From the NCBI RefSeq assembly GCF_000801105.2, contig NC_079516.1, forward strand, positions 20,993,043-21,057,042: a stretch of DNA of 64,000 bases, in the 5' to 3' direction. Below are positions 12,286-23,953 of the stretch, in pieces. The first letter of the stretch is position 1; each line of letters opens with the position of its first letter. The notes below the pieces were generated by a model, which had not been told where the DNA came from, searched no databases, and saw only the letters and a list, made by a program, of their open reading frames with translations. Made by a program: the position numbers and the translations under genes. This DNA is from Raphanus sativus (Eukaryota > Streptophyta > Magnoliopsida > Brassicales > Brassicaceae).

Positions 12286-12308
12286 TTGTTTTGGTATCTA
12301 ATTCGACA

Positions 12309-12531
12309 TGGTATCAGAATTATTCTGCAAATTTACTTATATTTTTTTAGCCGTCTCAAGGCGATACAACGCCGAGAGTGGCGATACAACGCCGAGAGTG
12401 GCGATACAACGCCGAGAGTAGCACACGTGCTGTGCTTTAAACGATGGAAGTCGCCGTCGTTTCTCCTTATACTCTATCAAGCTCCAAAAATCCGGGAGCA
12501 CTTATCACTTCCGGCGGATATCTTTCAGAGA
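12309..12531 (+). pseudogene. Copia-type element 5' end: primer site and start of gag
   Basis: TGGTATCAGA at 12309-12318 is a truncated initiator-Met tRNA primer site. An ATG at 12444 opens a frame reading MEVAVVSPYTLSSSKNPGAL followed by ITS, close to the conserved start of Brassicaceae Copia gag (SPYTLSSSDNPGALITS...). Similarity ends there and the frame stops at 12534 within the target site of the next LTR element. Only the first ~25 codons are gag-like, so this is a remnant or a chimera. Confidence 0.5.
12361..12420. repeat. Three perfect 20-bp tandem repeats
   Basis: The unit GCGATACAACGCCGAGAGTG occurs three times with only the last base of the third copy changed. It lies between the Copia primer site and the gag start, in what would be the untranslated leader. 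Confidence 0.9.
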
Positions 12532-12536
12532 GGTAA

Positions 12537-13523
12537 TGATAGAACCAAAATCGGGATCACTCTTTCGGTAAGGTTGATATGGACTCTGATCCGGAAGGAT
12601 AGAGAACTGGTGGGATGAACGGTGACACAATGGGATGCGGAAAGGCCCAATGATACTACCAGACTTCGATCGTTGCCGGATGTGACGCACCGGTCCAACA
12701 AAAGAAGGATCGAGACTTGGAGATAACCTCACCAAGAAACTAAGAAATGTTCAACAAAGAACAAAGAGAGAAAATCTCAAAAGAAAGGAAAAATTGATGT
12801 GAATTTTTATTCATGAGATCTCACATATTTATAAGGTTTGTGAGTCAAAGAAACATAAATACATTTGTGGGAAAAGACAACATAGAAAATATAAATGAAT
12901 GAAAACAAGACATAGAATTTCGAAATTTGACTAAGACTGGTCAAGGTTCGGAAAATGAGGAAGACTTGGAGAGATTCATTGGACTGTCCAGGTTCATGAA
13001 AATGTCCAGATTCATGCAGTGTTGATCAGGTCGTGCACACCATGCTGGGAAGGATATGGACACACGCGAGACGATCCACACATGTCTGAATTCGCGAGAA
13101 CTAAACATCACCTTATTTGTACATGGCATAACTCCCTCATCTGAACTCCGTTTGATCTGATTCTTCTTCGAGGAGTTCCATAATTGAGTTGAGCACATTC
13201 TCCAAGTGGTTTCAAGTGAAGAAACATCATGGTTTAGAAGATATGCTTCGAACAATGAACATATATCTGTGTTGCTTCTCGGGTGGTTTGATGGTCGATC
13301 CAGTTCAGAAGGTCGAACCAACTTGCTCAGCTCGTCCGGATGAGTGTTAGTCCAGCTCAGCTCGTCCATGATTGTGTTAGTCTAGCTCACTTTAGTATTC
13401 AGCTCATCCAAGTTTGCATAATCTGATGATAAAACCTCGGATAGGTCTAGCTGGTCGACAAGGTCACCACCTTGGACCGTGTCCATGAACCAAGAAGGAC
13501 GGTGCTGGATTTTGGGTGCATCA
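12537..13523 (-). repeat. Left LTR (3' LTR) of the second element
   Basis: 987 bp. It carries a tandemly repeated phrase (GTCCAGGTTCATGAAAAT / GTCCAGATTCATGCAG) near 12989-13020 that is single in the right LTR. Confidence 0.88.
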
Positions 13524-14590
13524 TACTCTCCCTCTTCAAAATGATTTGTCCTCAAATCCATTTTACATGTATCAAAAGGAAATAAATCAGATTCAAAAGA
13601 ATTAAAATTCAAGGAAAATTCAGGGAATGAAAAATTTAGACAGAAACTTCCTTGGTGGTCTGAACCCATTTCCATCGAGTATGTATGGTTCCATGTTCCA
13701 TGAACATAAGTATTTAGGCGTTCACCAGTGCTTAATCTCCTTGGAATCTGATCATGCTTATCATGTTCATCCAAAACAACTAGAGAAACCACATCAAATC
13801 TGCGAAAGAAATAATCAAAGAATTTCTCTATCCTTAAGACATCAAAAACAGGATCCAAGCTCTTAGGATAATCATCAAGCACGTGGACAAGCATCAAGCA
13901 AGTAAACTGAATGCCAAAAATCGGTTTATCAAATTCAAATTCAGGCCAAGGTGTGAAACTGCTAGGAAAAGAATGAGATAATGCCAAATTTGAAAATATC
14001 TCATCATGAACGAAATTAAATTGATCTTTGGCCTAAGCAATTCCGGTTCATGCCTTCTCCTAAACCAAATCTCTTTCAAAGCACAGCTCAATGAAAATAG
14101 CTCATGAAAAGGTTTAAGCAAAACGTTTTTCAACCAAGTCAAAATGTGTTTTCGCTTAGAAATTCTCGGTTTCAAAACATTTTCATGAAGAGCAGAAACA
14201 ATCAACCCATGATCCTTACAGTGCTTTTGGTTTGGGCATGGGGTGGACTGAGGAAACAACTTTGGCTCAGTCCTGGAAGATTGCTCCAACAGTTTCAGTT
14301 CATGTGACAAAGAAACAAGACTACTCAGCTGTACCGGCTCAAGATGGTTAACTTCATCACAAGACTGTTTATTTTCAATCACCATATAAGAAGAATAAAG
14401 TAAACACTTAGCTTCCAAGAAGTTTCTGAGAAAGATTTGTGTCAGACCTGACTGTGTAGATTGATCTCCTGGTCGCCAAGGTCTGGCTGATAGACCCAAA
14501 ATTGGGAAGGATGGCTTTGGCCGGATGTTGGATATGAACCGAGAAGACAATGGCACTTCTGGAACTGAGATGAAATGAATGGATCGTCAA
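13382..14590 (-). pseudogene. 3' coding remnants of the second LTR element
   Basis: Two overlapping minus-strand frames (14556-13894 and 13987-13382) carry low-complexity Leu/Phe/Ser-rich sequence. The last ends in a phrase like MDLRTNHFEEGEYDAPKIQH that runs into the left LTR. This tail is a familiar junction of pol-distal sequence and LTR in Brassicaceae gypsy elements. The frames disagree, so this is degraded. No domain is identified. Confidence 0.4.
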
Positions 14591-15093
14591 GAGGTGCGGA
14601 ATGACTCTTGATATACCAACGATCTAAGGCTAACCACCAAAGAACGGATGAATGTGTTGGCTAACCACCAAATAACACACACAGATGATTGGCTGACCAC
14701 CAAATCAACAAGCCGGTTCACACCGATGAACTAGCTAAAGAACTCTCTCTCTCACTCAGAGAATAGAGACAAATATGAAACCAAAATGAACTGATTGGAT
14801 TGGCTAGATTCTCATTGAAGCAAGTGTAGAACAGGTTTGGCCGGTTTTGGAGAATGGATCATAATTTCATGATTCCGTGGCCATTTTTCCTGATATTGAG
14901 CTTTCTGGAGAGAGGAGAGACTCATCTTGAATCCTATGATCGGCTTTGTCTCAGGCCACTTCTTCACAAGGCTTGAATCTACTTCAAAACCTGGGTGCTC
15001 GCAGATAGAGGGACTGGGAAACCGCCTGTTTGAAAAATTCATAACTCCTTCCTCCGTGAAGATTTTCAAGTGATTCCAAGCTTCAGTGAATCT
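14591..15093 (-). other. Interior spacer of the second LTR element
   Basis: It contains GGCTAACCACCAAA-type short repeats (about 14628-14705, three copies) and an 85-codon minus frame (15069-14812) with no recognisable domain. Confidence 0.4.
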
Positions 15094-15398
15094 TTAGGGA
15101 GTTGGTCTTCTAGGAAAATTGGAGTCAAGACGAAAGACCTTCTGTACGTCGAGATATTCGCTTTGGACTGAATCTATGTCGCTGGCATCTCCAAGGTGGC
15201 CAGTTTGAGTGTATATATCAATGCATCTCCAAATTTCAGGCTGACAAGCATGGTCAATGCTTTCTCTTCTCTGAGGCTGAACCTGTTTATCCTGGACACT
15301 CAAAACAAACATTAAAATACCAGGATCATATGTGCAAGACATGTACTTGTGAAAATCAGAAATCAAGCTATCTTTTCCAAGAACAAGTAGCACACATT

Positions 15399-15986
15399 TC
15401 AGCCTGTCAAGATGCACATCAAAGTAAACATTACAGACCCGAATGGTTCAAGGCTCGTGGTTTCATAGTTCCTAAAGAACAATTTCACAACATGCACAAG
15501 TTTCTCAGAGTTAGAAAACAAAGGATCAAGCTCAAACTGAGAATTACTTTTCCAAGGCTCAATATGTTTTTCAAAAAAGGTGTTGCAAATCAGAATGCTT
15601 TCAAGGCATGAAACACCATAGAACATATTCAAGACGAGCCTAGGTTGATCATAATCATAACACAAAAGCTTTAGATCAAGATTAGATTCAAAATAAGAAG
15701 GGGCAGGTTTCAAATCAGAATCACAAAAATCGGTTTCAGTTCTAAGTGATTTCTGTTCTAGCAAAGTCTTAACCATAAATTTGTCCAAGGCACAAGGGAA
15801 TGCAAACAAATCACCAGTGATCAGTCCATGACTAGAGAAACTCAGATCAAAACCATTATCCTTGAAACAAACAAAGGAATCCCAAGGTTTTCGGAAACAA
15901 AAATCTGGTTGTTGCAAAACAAGCTCAAATGATTTTTCAAGATGATCAAAACCTTTGTGATGTTTCAGAAACTGATCAAAACTCAA
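15399..15986 (-). pseudogene. Continuation of the element's long ORF (frameshifted)
   Basis: A 195-codon frame that joins to the 311-codon ORF through a single-base slip near 16018. Phrases such as GVSCLESILICNTFFEKHIE and PFGSVMFTLMCILTG occur in predicted Brassica proteins annotated as retroelement-derived. It overlaps the next frame (15417-15094), which contains QTGHLGDASDIDSVQSEYLD, another recurrent gypsy-element phrase. No enzymatic motif is seen. Confidence 0.45.
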
Positions 15987-16015
15987 AACAAGACCAGAAG
16001 AGATGTCATTGTCAT

Positions 16016-16951
16016 TTAGAAAACGTTTTTGACAAAGAGTTTATCAGGTTCAAGTTTCTCAAAAGAATGAATCAAGTTATCAAAAATGGAATTTGAAACA
16101 CAAAATTCTTTCACATTGTCTAGACCAAAACTTTTGACATTATGAGAACTGATTCCAACAAACAATTCAGGCAGAGAATAAATCAAATCAAGTTTCTCAC
16201 AGTGCTCTTGAATGTCAGTGGATAAAAGGGGAGGAGTTGCGCCGGGATCAAAGTAAAGATGACTGTCCATGTTGATGCTTGGTGCTTCCTCATCAAAGAC
16301 TGGACCAGGTTCGTCCTCCTCATCAAAGATAGGACCTAGATCATCATCCAAAGGTGTCCTAGTGCCAGGAAGTCGTCCATGATGTGGATGGTTGAATGGC
16401 TCTTCCTCAAAATCCTGTGAATTAAGAACAAGATTGCTCGGAAGTTCCGGCTCAAAACAGGTTAGTCCATCATCAATCATAAAATCAGATTTTGGAGAAG
16501 GAAGATCACATTCATCCTCACAAGTGATCAAACTTCCAATTAGCTCTTCATCAGATTCATCATAAATGGGTAAAGAATCTGAAAAATCTTTAAGCTTTTC
16601 AAAATGGTTTTCAGATTCACCTTGAGTTTTCTTACTGATGAACAAGGATGGCTCAGCTAAAGGTGCACATGTAGATGTGCTCTCTTTATGGACCTGGTTG
16701 ATGTCCTTGAGGGCTTTCATCATTCCCTTCTCAAAGTTATCACAAAACTCTTGGACATCAAACTGGAGCAATCGCCTCTTTGGATCAGCCACATCTCTAG
16801 ATGGTCTAGAATGCTCTTTACATTTTTGGTTTGGCTTTTCCTGCACACTAACAAACTCATCAAAATTATTCAAAGGATATTTAAATGGAGTTTGAGAGGC
16901 AGAATGTCGTGGGGGTTTCTCCTTGCTACTTTGCCTTAGAAGACCAAACAT
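16016..16951 (-). CDS. Acidic ORF of the second LTR element, function unknown
   Basis: A 311-codon frame on the minus strand, beginning MFGLLRQSSKEKPPR about 490 bp downstream of the primer site, where gag would normally start. It is rich in Asp, Glu, Ser and Pro, with repeated phrases such as PIFDEEDEPGPVFDEEAPS. I see no zinc knuckle, protease or RT motif. Similar acidic ORFs occur in Brassicaceae gypsy-like elements, to my recollection downstream of pol. The frame ends at TAA at 16016-16018, but shifting by one base in a T run continues it into the next frame at 15986, so it was probably once longer. It may be a structural or accessory protein of a gypsy lineage or an eroded remnant. Confidence 0.55.
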   Translation of the reverse strand: MFGLLRQSSKEKPPRHSASQTPFKYPLNNFDEFVSVQEKPNQKCKEHSRPSRDVADPKRRLLQFDVQEFCDNFEKGMMKALKDINQVHKESTSTCAPLAEPSLFISKKTQGESENHFEKLKDFSDSLPIYDESDEELIGSLITCEDECDLPSPKSDFMIDDGLTCFEPELPSNLVLNSQDFEEEPFNHPHHGRLPGTRTPLDDDLGPIFDEEDEPGPVFDEEAPSINMDSHLYFDPGATPPLLSTDIQEHCEKLDLIYSLPELFVGISSHNVKSFGLDNVKEFCVSNSIFDNLIHSFEKLEPDKLFVKNVF

Positions 16952-17440
16952 CTTAACCTGAAAATCTCAACACAAAAGTTAGATAAAAAATCTCACACTC
17001 TCAAGTGTTTGATCCTCACCCACACAAGTGTTTCTCTCAGATTTATGGTGATCACACAAAGTTTTTTCTCAGTGTTCTAAGAGAACAGATCAAGGAATCC
17101 CAATGGGCAAATCCAAGCACGATCAAAGTGTTTAGGATAGAAAGATAAGAGATTTAAAGGGGAACCCGCCTTAACCACCTCAAAGGCCGGATTTCTCTTC
17201 GGCCAGCAGGCTTTCTCTTCCACCACCACACCACAAAATAAACAAACTTTGGAATTTCTTTTTTTTTTTTATAAACTTTTCTTTTCTTTTTTTTTTATTG
17301 CATAAACTTAGATCTTATTTTTTTTTTCAAATATGGTGGGTAATGAGGGGCCCGGGTTCAAGATAGATAGATAAAGAAAATTTAGATGAAGAATATGGAA
17401 GATGAGAAGAAATGGATTGAAAAAGAGTTACCAAAAGAGT
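16952..17440 (-). other. Untranslated leader of the second LTR element
   Basis: Lies between the primer site and the acidic ORF. It contains long T/A tracts (17250-17330) and no ORF of note. Confidence 0.5.
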
Positions 17441-17455
17441 GGCTCTGATACCACT

Positions 17456-18424
17456 TGATAGAACCAAAATCAGGATCACTCTTTCGGTAAGGTTGATATG
17501 GACTCTGATCCGAAAGGATAGAGAACTGGTGGGATGAATGGTGACACAATGGGATGCGGAAAGGCCCAATGATACTACCAGACTTCGATCGTTGCCGGAT
17601 GTGACGCACCGGTCCAACAAAAGAAGGATCGAGACTTGGAGATAACCTCACCAAGAAACTAAGAAATGTTCAACCAAGAACAAAGAGAGAAAATCTCAAA
17701 AGAAAGGAAAAATCGATGTGAATTTTTATTCATGAGATCTCACATATTTATAAGGTTTGTGAGTCAAAGAAATATAAAGACATTTGTGGGAAAAGACAAC
17801 ATAGAAAATATAAATGAATGAAAACAAGACACAGAATTTCGAAATTTGACTAAGACTGGTCAAGGTTCGGAAAATGAGGAAGACTTGGAAAGATTCATTG
17901 GACTGTCCAGATTCATGCAGTGTTGATCAGGTCTTGCACACCATGCTGGGAAGGATATGGACACACGCGAGACGATCCACACATGTCTGAATTCGCGAGA
18001 ACTGAACATCACCTTATTTGTACATGGCATAACTCCCTCATCTGAACTCCGTTTGATCTGATTCTTCTTCGAGGAGTTCCATAATTGAGTTGAGCACATT
18101 CTCCAAGTGGTTTCAAGTGAAGAAACATCATGGTTTAGAAGATATGCTTCGAACAATGAACATATATCTGTGTTGCTTCTCGGGTGGTTTGATGGTCGAT
18201 CCAGCTCGGAAGGTCGAACCAACTTGCTCAGCTCGTCCGGATGAGTGTTAGTCCAGCTCAGCTCGTCCATGATAGTGTTAGTGCAGCTCACTTGAGTATT
18301 CAGCTCATCCAAGATTACATAATCTGATGAGAAAACCTCGGATAGGTCTAGATGGTCGACAAGGTCACCACCTTGGGCCGTGTCCATGAACCAAGAAGGA
18401 CGGTGCTGGATTTTGGGTGCATCA
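17456..18424 (-). repeat. Right LTR (5' LTR) of the second element
   Basis: 969 bp, about 97-98% identical by eye to the left LTR. The duplicated 142-aa and 199-aa frames seen in both LTRs are repeats of each other, not independent genes. Confidence 0.88.
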
Positions 18425-18429
18425 GGTAA

Positions 18430-18752
18430 GGCCTTGGTTTTTGATGCGTTGTATTTCATTCTCTATTTGGTTGAGAATCTCAACTCTGTGAAACCGCTGA
18501 GCAGTCAGATAAACTATCGGGAATCAGATAACACATTCAATGATCTACTTGTCAAACTTTCTGCAGCAAGTAGTGCTTAAGAAACAACAAGAAACTTGGC
18601 TACAGAGGTGGCGACACATTTTGGTGGGCGTGGGAAGTGTGAGGAAATCTTCAGCAGAAAGAAGGTGTTGAGTTACATGGAACGTACACTTTACAAACAA
18701 CCGAATCTGGTATTGGGTTTTGTAAATCCATCTTCGATTTCTGAACAATAAC
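18430..18752 (+). pseudogene. Unidentified coding remnant beside the second LTR element
   Basis: A plus-strand frame reads VFDALYFILYLVENLNSVKP and continues to SSA, a TAA at 18578-18580, then in the same frame ETTRNLATEVATHFGGRGKC and on to a stop at 18750. The composition and long frame on both sides of one stop suggest a former protein-coding exon. I do not recognise the family. It is joined across the LTR insertion to the Copia gag start (12444-12531), so it could be a gene fragment carried in a Copia element or an unrelated neighbour. Confidence 0.4.
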
Positions 18753-20099
18753 TCTAACTCATCAGATAAAAATACCAACAAATCAGTTGATCTTACAAAT
18801 TTGAAAGACTAACTAAGGTGATGACTGTTTTGCTAGTTTTTAGATTTTGGTTTTTTTTTTTTTTAGTTTTTAGATTTTAGCTTTTAGTTTTTGGTTTTTG
18901 ATTTCGCAGTATATTTTAGTTTTCTTTAAGAAAAACATTAATGGTTGTTTATTAGATTTTAGTTTTAATTTTTTAGTTTTTTGTGTTTAAATTAATAAAA
19001 TGAAAAATATTATTAATAGTAAAATGTTTATTCCGAAAAAATAAAAAAAAATGAAATGATATCATCAAAACTTTGTTCTGATTTGCATGGATGTAAACTC
19101 TTATGTAGGGTTGATCAGTTATATGTAAAATGCCTTAGCTATATGTGATCATGGGGTTTTTATTATCAGCAACTAATATGTGTTTGATTAGTTAAAAATA
19201 CTTACGTAGGTTGGATCATGAATTTTTTATTTGTATTAAAAATAAAATTAAATTTTATTAAGCATCAAAAATAGAAAAGTTGGATTTTATATTTGATTTT
19301 ATATTAGTTTTGTTTCTAAATTCTAAATCTTTTACTATTTAGATTTTTTATTATTAATTTTTTCTTTTACTTATTATCTAATTATTAAGAAGTTTTAACT
19401 GATCATTGATTTAAAAAAAACTTTAAATTACTAAAAGAATATATCACAAAATTTCAATAAATAATACCAATTTATTATTAACAAAACATGTACCATAAAA
19501 TTAAATTTAAATATTTAATTTTTGTTATTTGAATTTTGTTTTAAAAATCATAGTAGAAATTAATTTTGTATTATATATATAAGCAAATTCTTTTTAATAA
19601 ATCTGATTTTATTATAATAGTTATTTTTTATTTATTTTTCTTTATTAATACATAAATATATCAAAACATTGATTAAAAAGAAAAAAAATGAAAACTGTTA
19701 TTAGATTTTGAGAAAAACCATAATATATGTGAGAGTGTACGATTGAGATAGACCATCATATAGTATAGTTGAAATAACTACCAAACCATTAAACCATTTG
19801 TAGGCAGACCATTTCAATTAAAATTAACCAGTAAACCTCTATTTATATTGTTGTTGTCACTAAAAATTATGAATGCATACTCAATCTTTATATATATTGG
19901 TAAGTTAAATAAGGAAATAATGATCCAAAAATATATTATATAGAAGAAGATACAATTACATGTGAAAATTTGAAACAACATATTCAACCAAATAAACGGC
20001 AAAACTATTATGTTATAAAAAATGATAGACACACCTCATATATATTATAATATATATAAATTTAGAATTAAAAATAAAATGTTTATATAAAAATAAATG
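18753..20099. other. AT-rich intergenic sequence
   Basis: No gene is seen. 18835-18990 is a T-rich run of repeated TTTTTAGATTTT/TTTTGGTTTTT phrases. The rest is AT-rich sequence with no open frame of substance. Confidence 0.6.
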
Positions 20100-20138
20100 A
20101 AAACAAACATCTGTACGGTTGTGCGGGTCGAGATCTAG
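20100..20138 (+). mobile_element. Helitron 3' terminus (remnant)
   Basis: The sequence CTGTACGGTTGTGCGGGTCG then AGATCTAG followed by T matches the Brassicaceae Helitron 3' end: a GC-rich hairpin-like segment and terminal CTAG. No matching 5' end is found upstream, so only the terminus is reported. Confidence 0.5.
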
Positions 20139-20539
20139 TTTCTATTAAAGTAATATAATATCTTGTTTTTTTATTAATATCTTGTTTTTCACTTTTCATA
20201 TTTTTGTCGCTTATTTTGTTAGAAAAATCATGCTAAAATATAACATGTTCAATGATATATGTATTAATAATATATATTTTAAGATTTACAGCTAGTATGT
20301 TTGATGTGATATGATGATTTCAACATATAACATCTTTGTTGATATATGTATTGATAATATATTTTTTAAGATTTACAGTTTAATTATATTGATATGGATT
20401 GATTATAGAACTATGTTTGTTGTTGTTCTTTTGAATAAATATTTATAGTCTTTTCGTTAAATATTTTTTACATGATAGTTTATGTTTACGTTTTGTGGGT
20501 TCAGTTATTGAAGTCTGATGGTAGTATCATTAGTATAAA

Positions 20540-21779
20540 TCTCTTATATATTAAAGGAGAAACATATAAAAGGTTATAACAAGTAATTTGTATTAATTAA
20601 AAAAAATGTCATGATGAGTTGTCACGTAATTGGAATGTTAATTTTGTCTACGTGGTGGCTTGAGAATTAACTGGGAATTTTGTTGGTCCAAAATTAAATA
20701 ATTTTATTTAATAAGTGTTTATGTTAAAATATATATATTTCATATCGTTTAAATTAAACTATACATCATATAAAAATACATACTTATATTTTGATATTTG
20801 CATTGAACATATATTGAAAAATTAATATTTTAGTTTTTTAAATCATCATTGTTTTTTAAATGATTATAAATTATTTAAACAACTAAACATCCCACATTAA
20901 AAACAATGTTTAGGTGTAAAATTTTGTTACACAATAAGCAAATAATCATAAAATCATATGAGTAGAAACCTCATTTAATAAATATACATATTGAAAGTAC
21001 TATATATCTATGTTAATATCATTAAAATTTAATTATAAATCATATACATAGATAAGATTGATTTTTTTGATATATTTACCCCAAAATGATTTTTGAACAA
21101 ACAAGAGTAATCGTTTAATTTATATGCACATGCCAATTTATTACATAATAGTAACTGATTTCTTAGTTATTTAATATATAATTATCATCTTATTATTTCA
21201 TTATATGCAAAAAATAAGTAATAAATACAAATATTTATTCTACACAAGACGTATATCTTAACCTAAGTATGTATCTCTTTAATAATTTTAAATCTTAAAC
21301 ATTTCTAAATTTCAGACCAAAACAAAAGAACAAAACTAGAATAAACTCCAAAATCAATATTTATATCGAGCAATAACCAACATGAAAAAATGACATAAAA
21401 AGAAAAAAATATTGAAAATAGATAGGATTGGCACGTGAACGTAAAATTCTTATAACCAAAATTAACTTTTAAATTGCTAAATCATGATATAGAACCGAGC
21501 TGACATAGTTTCATTGTAACCAAATAGTAAACATGAGATTCTTCGGCTTAAATGTTAGGTTCTTATGCGATAAGTGATTTTTTTGACCTAAAATATTATA
21601 AAAATAGGATGAGCTTTTCAGTAAACAAATTATGTAATTAACAAAAAAAAGTTTTTAGAAATTGTTTAAGCGCCAAAAATATTAATTCGATCAAGAATAT
21701 AAATTTATTTTTTCATACAATATTTTTTAAATAATTTTCATATATATTCACCATACACAAGGCATATGTTTTATCCTAG
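20540..21779 (+). mobile_element. Probable decayed non-autonomous Helitron
   Basis: The 5' end TCTCTTATATATTAAAGGAG follows an A, and the candidate 3' end GGCATATGTTTTATCCTAG precedes a T, as in Brassicaceae Helitrons. A second degraded 3'-end-like phrase lies near 21240-21275. No Rep/helicase coding is present. The pairing of these two ends is inferred. Confidence 0.4.
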
Positions 21780-22293
21780 TAATATATAGATAGTTGGAAC
21801 GATAGAATTATAGAATTAGGCTCAGATAAGTAAGCTGAAAGGTTGAGAGATAAATAAGGCAATATATATATTATTGGAATAAAAAGGATATCATGGAAAA
21901 TTATAATTAATGAAAAGCATATGTTTTAAATAAAACAGTAGCAATATATTATAAATATTTTCAAAACAGAAGAGCACTTCGAAAAAAGTATTATGTTTTA
22001 ATAGTATAGATTTTTTTTTTTGTAATTTTTTTTTTTTAAGATTACCATGAAATCAAAAAGATATTTGAGTTTAGATGACAATTGGCCTCGTGTTGTTGTG
22101 TCCATATAAACTTATTTCTAAACTCATCTCACTAAATTTCTTTGACCTAAGGTCATCTCTAATCTAACTTTTTTTTATCTTTCCTTTAAAAATGATCTTA
22201 GGTCAAAGAAATTCTCTAAAGACATCAATTAAAATAATCATTAACCTTACTTATATAATAGGGTTATTTTATTTTAGAAAAAATAGGATTAAA
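21780..22293. other. AT-rich spacer with a short hairpin
   Basis: Inverted copies of AATTTCTTTGACCTAAGGTCA (about 22134-22154) and TGATCTTAGGTCAAAGAAATT (about 22192-22212) form an ~80-bp hairpin, perhaps a tiny MITE. TTTTAATAGTATAGAT near 21996-22011 is a minus-strand Helitron 5'-end-like sequence. No gene is seen. Confidence 0.4.
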
Positions 22294-22677
22294 TCAATAC
22301 AATACTAAAAGGAGAATAATTTCAACTCTTAACCTGTCCACGTCGACAAATTAAATCGACCAATAGGAAAAGAGCTTTGCTCCACGTCAGATTCATCATT
22401 TAAAACAGATGGACTTCAATAGCGTTTCATGGTTGGACTTCTTAGAACATAGAGCAGTTTCTTTTCCATTGTAGTCAATTAATAATTATCAATTACTCGG
22501 CAAGCTTTTGCTCTTCCTCTTCCAAAACAGACGATTACAGGCTTTAAAACTAATGTTTCTTCATCTCTTTTCCTACTTTTGTTTTGTGTGTCCTCCATCT
22601 CCATAAATTTCGTTTCATATTTCTAATCATCGAGTTCTCTTAAGAAAAACACCTCTTTCAGCCACCAAAAAAACCTA

Positions 22678-23017
22678 ATGGCGACGAATTTTACAAGGCA
22701 GAGCAAATATCATCCAAGCGAGGTATGAGTATTGTCTGATCTCTTCATTTAGTTTTCAGTTAATATATATATATATATCTGTTTGTCGCTGATTCGGGGA
22801 CTTTATTTTGTTGTCTATCGATTGTCGTTGTTGGCGTAGAGGATGATTGATCTAACATAAACCTATCGTTTCAGAATAGTCGATGCTTGGTGTCATGGTG
22901 TGGTTTAAATCTTTAATCTTGCTTTCATGTGATCTATGTTTTTCTTCACTGCAGGAAGATCATGACTATTGCAATTCATTTGAAGATGTTCATAAAGCAT
23001 ATATAAAGAAAGTTTGA
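22678..23017 (+). pseudogene. Captured two-exon fragment, family not recognised
   Basis: Exon 22678-22722 starts ATG and reads MATNFTRQSKYHPSE, followed by a GTATGA donor. After a 232-bp intron, exon 22955-23017 reads EDHDYCNSFEDVHKAYIKKV and stops. The splice junction keeps frame. Upstream sequence is pyrimidine-rich like a 5' UTR. If transcribed it would encode only 36 residues. I cannot name the donor gene. Confidence 0.35.
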
Positions 23018-23174
23018 AAAGTTACGAATGCAGATTTCATTGACCAGCTAAAAAGCGTTTCATAGTTGTAGTATCACTGATTGCTTCATTTCTTTCTTTA
23101 TATATTTCTATTGGCTGTTTAGGGTATGGAATTTGCGAGTGTTTCAAAAAATAAAATTACACTTGGCTGTTTTA

Positions 23175-23953
23175 GATAGTGGTAGGAGCAATGAGAGTAG
23201 TAGATATGATGGTGGTAGTAGGAGCAGGGTGGTGGTGGCTCTTATGGTAGTGATAGTCAACATAGGGGTAATGGTTCTTATGGTCAGGGACTCAGGGTGC
23301 TCCACCTCCTCTGGCGGCTATTCCATCCTACGATGGTTCTGGCAGTTACCCTCCACCTATGGGGTATGGAATGGAAGCTGTTCCTCCGCCTTCAAGCTAT
23401 GCTGGTGGTCCCCCTTCATATGGTGGTCCAACAAGGGGTTATGGCGGTGATGCACCGAGCACTGGTGGTCGGGGTGGTAGAGGTGGTGGCTATGATGGTG
23501 GTAGTGCTCCTCGACGCCAGGAACCTAGCTATGGAGATGCACCTGCTGAAAAAGTCAAGCAGTGCGACGAGAATTGCGATGAAACTCGTGATAATACCAG
23601 CATATATATCAATAATTTACCTCCAGATGTGACAACCGATGAACTCAAGGATCTCTTGGTGGCATTGGCCAAGTAATAACTCTGGTCTGTTTACTTCTGT
23701 TATATCTTTACATCTCAGAATAAGCTTTTACCTTGCCGTATAGATTATTGTTTATTTGTTTGTGCTGATTGAGAGTGCATTTCCTTTTCAATCTATAATA
23801 GGTTTGAAAAATCAAGCAGAAGCAGGGTTACAAAGATCAGTGGCCCTATAATATATAGATTTACACTGACGAGAAGGGAAAGAACAAAGGTGACGCCTGC
23901 CTGGCTTATGAAGATCCTAGCGCAGCACACTCGGCAGGCGGCTTTTTCATCAG
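23175..23953 (+). pseudogene. TAF15b-like RNA-binding protein fragment (broken)
   Basis: The parts read, in order and in several frames: GRSNESSRYDGGSRS; PSYDGSGSYPPPMGYGMEAV; a Gly-rich stretch; APRRQEPSYGDAPAEKVKQC; and an RRM start IYINNLPPDVTTDELKDL (exon ends about 23672). After an intron, exon 23812-23953 gives KIKQKQGYKDQWPYNI and GDACLAYEDPSAAHSAGGFF. This is the Gly-rich plus RRM layout of plant TAF15/TAF15b (TFIID-associated, FET-like) proteins. Frameshifts occur before 23300 and near the end of the first exon, and a Gly codon has become TGA at 23815-23817. The N-terminal zinc finger and C-terminal RGG region are absent. It is a partial gene copy with exon-intron structure retained, hence a DNA-level capture rather than a retrocopy. 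Confidence 0.75.

Larger units (their letters stand above)
12537..18424 (-). mobile_element. Second LTR retrotransposon, non-autonomous, minus strand
   Basis: LTRs at 12537-13523 and 17456-18424 are bounded by TG...CA and by the perfect 5-bp duplication GGTAA (12532-12536 and 18425-18429). The primer site TGGTATCAGAGCC is on the minus strand at 17453-17441, two bases from the right LTR. The purine tract GAAGAGGGAGAGTA (minus strand) is at 13537-13524 beside the left LTR. The LTRs differ at roughly 20 or more sites plus a 19-bp indel, so it is clearly older than the first LTR element. The 3.9-kb interior encodes no recognisable gag, protease, RT or integrase, only a chain of minus-strand frames resembling the region 3' of pol in some Brassicaceae gypsy elements. 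Confidence 0.9.

Noticed and set aside
12444..12536. A host gene first exon ending at a GTAAG donor
   Set aside because: The peptide matches the start of Copia gag and a tRNA primer site precedes it, so a retroelement explains it better than a nuclear gene.
14104..14307. Plus-strand ORFs within the second LTR element (also 15330-15611, 16638-16939)
   Set aside because: Shadows of the longer minus-strand frames; the element's primer site fixes its coding strand as minus.
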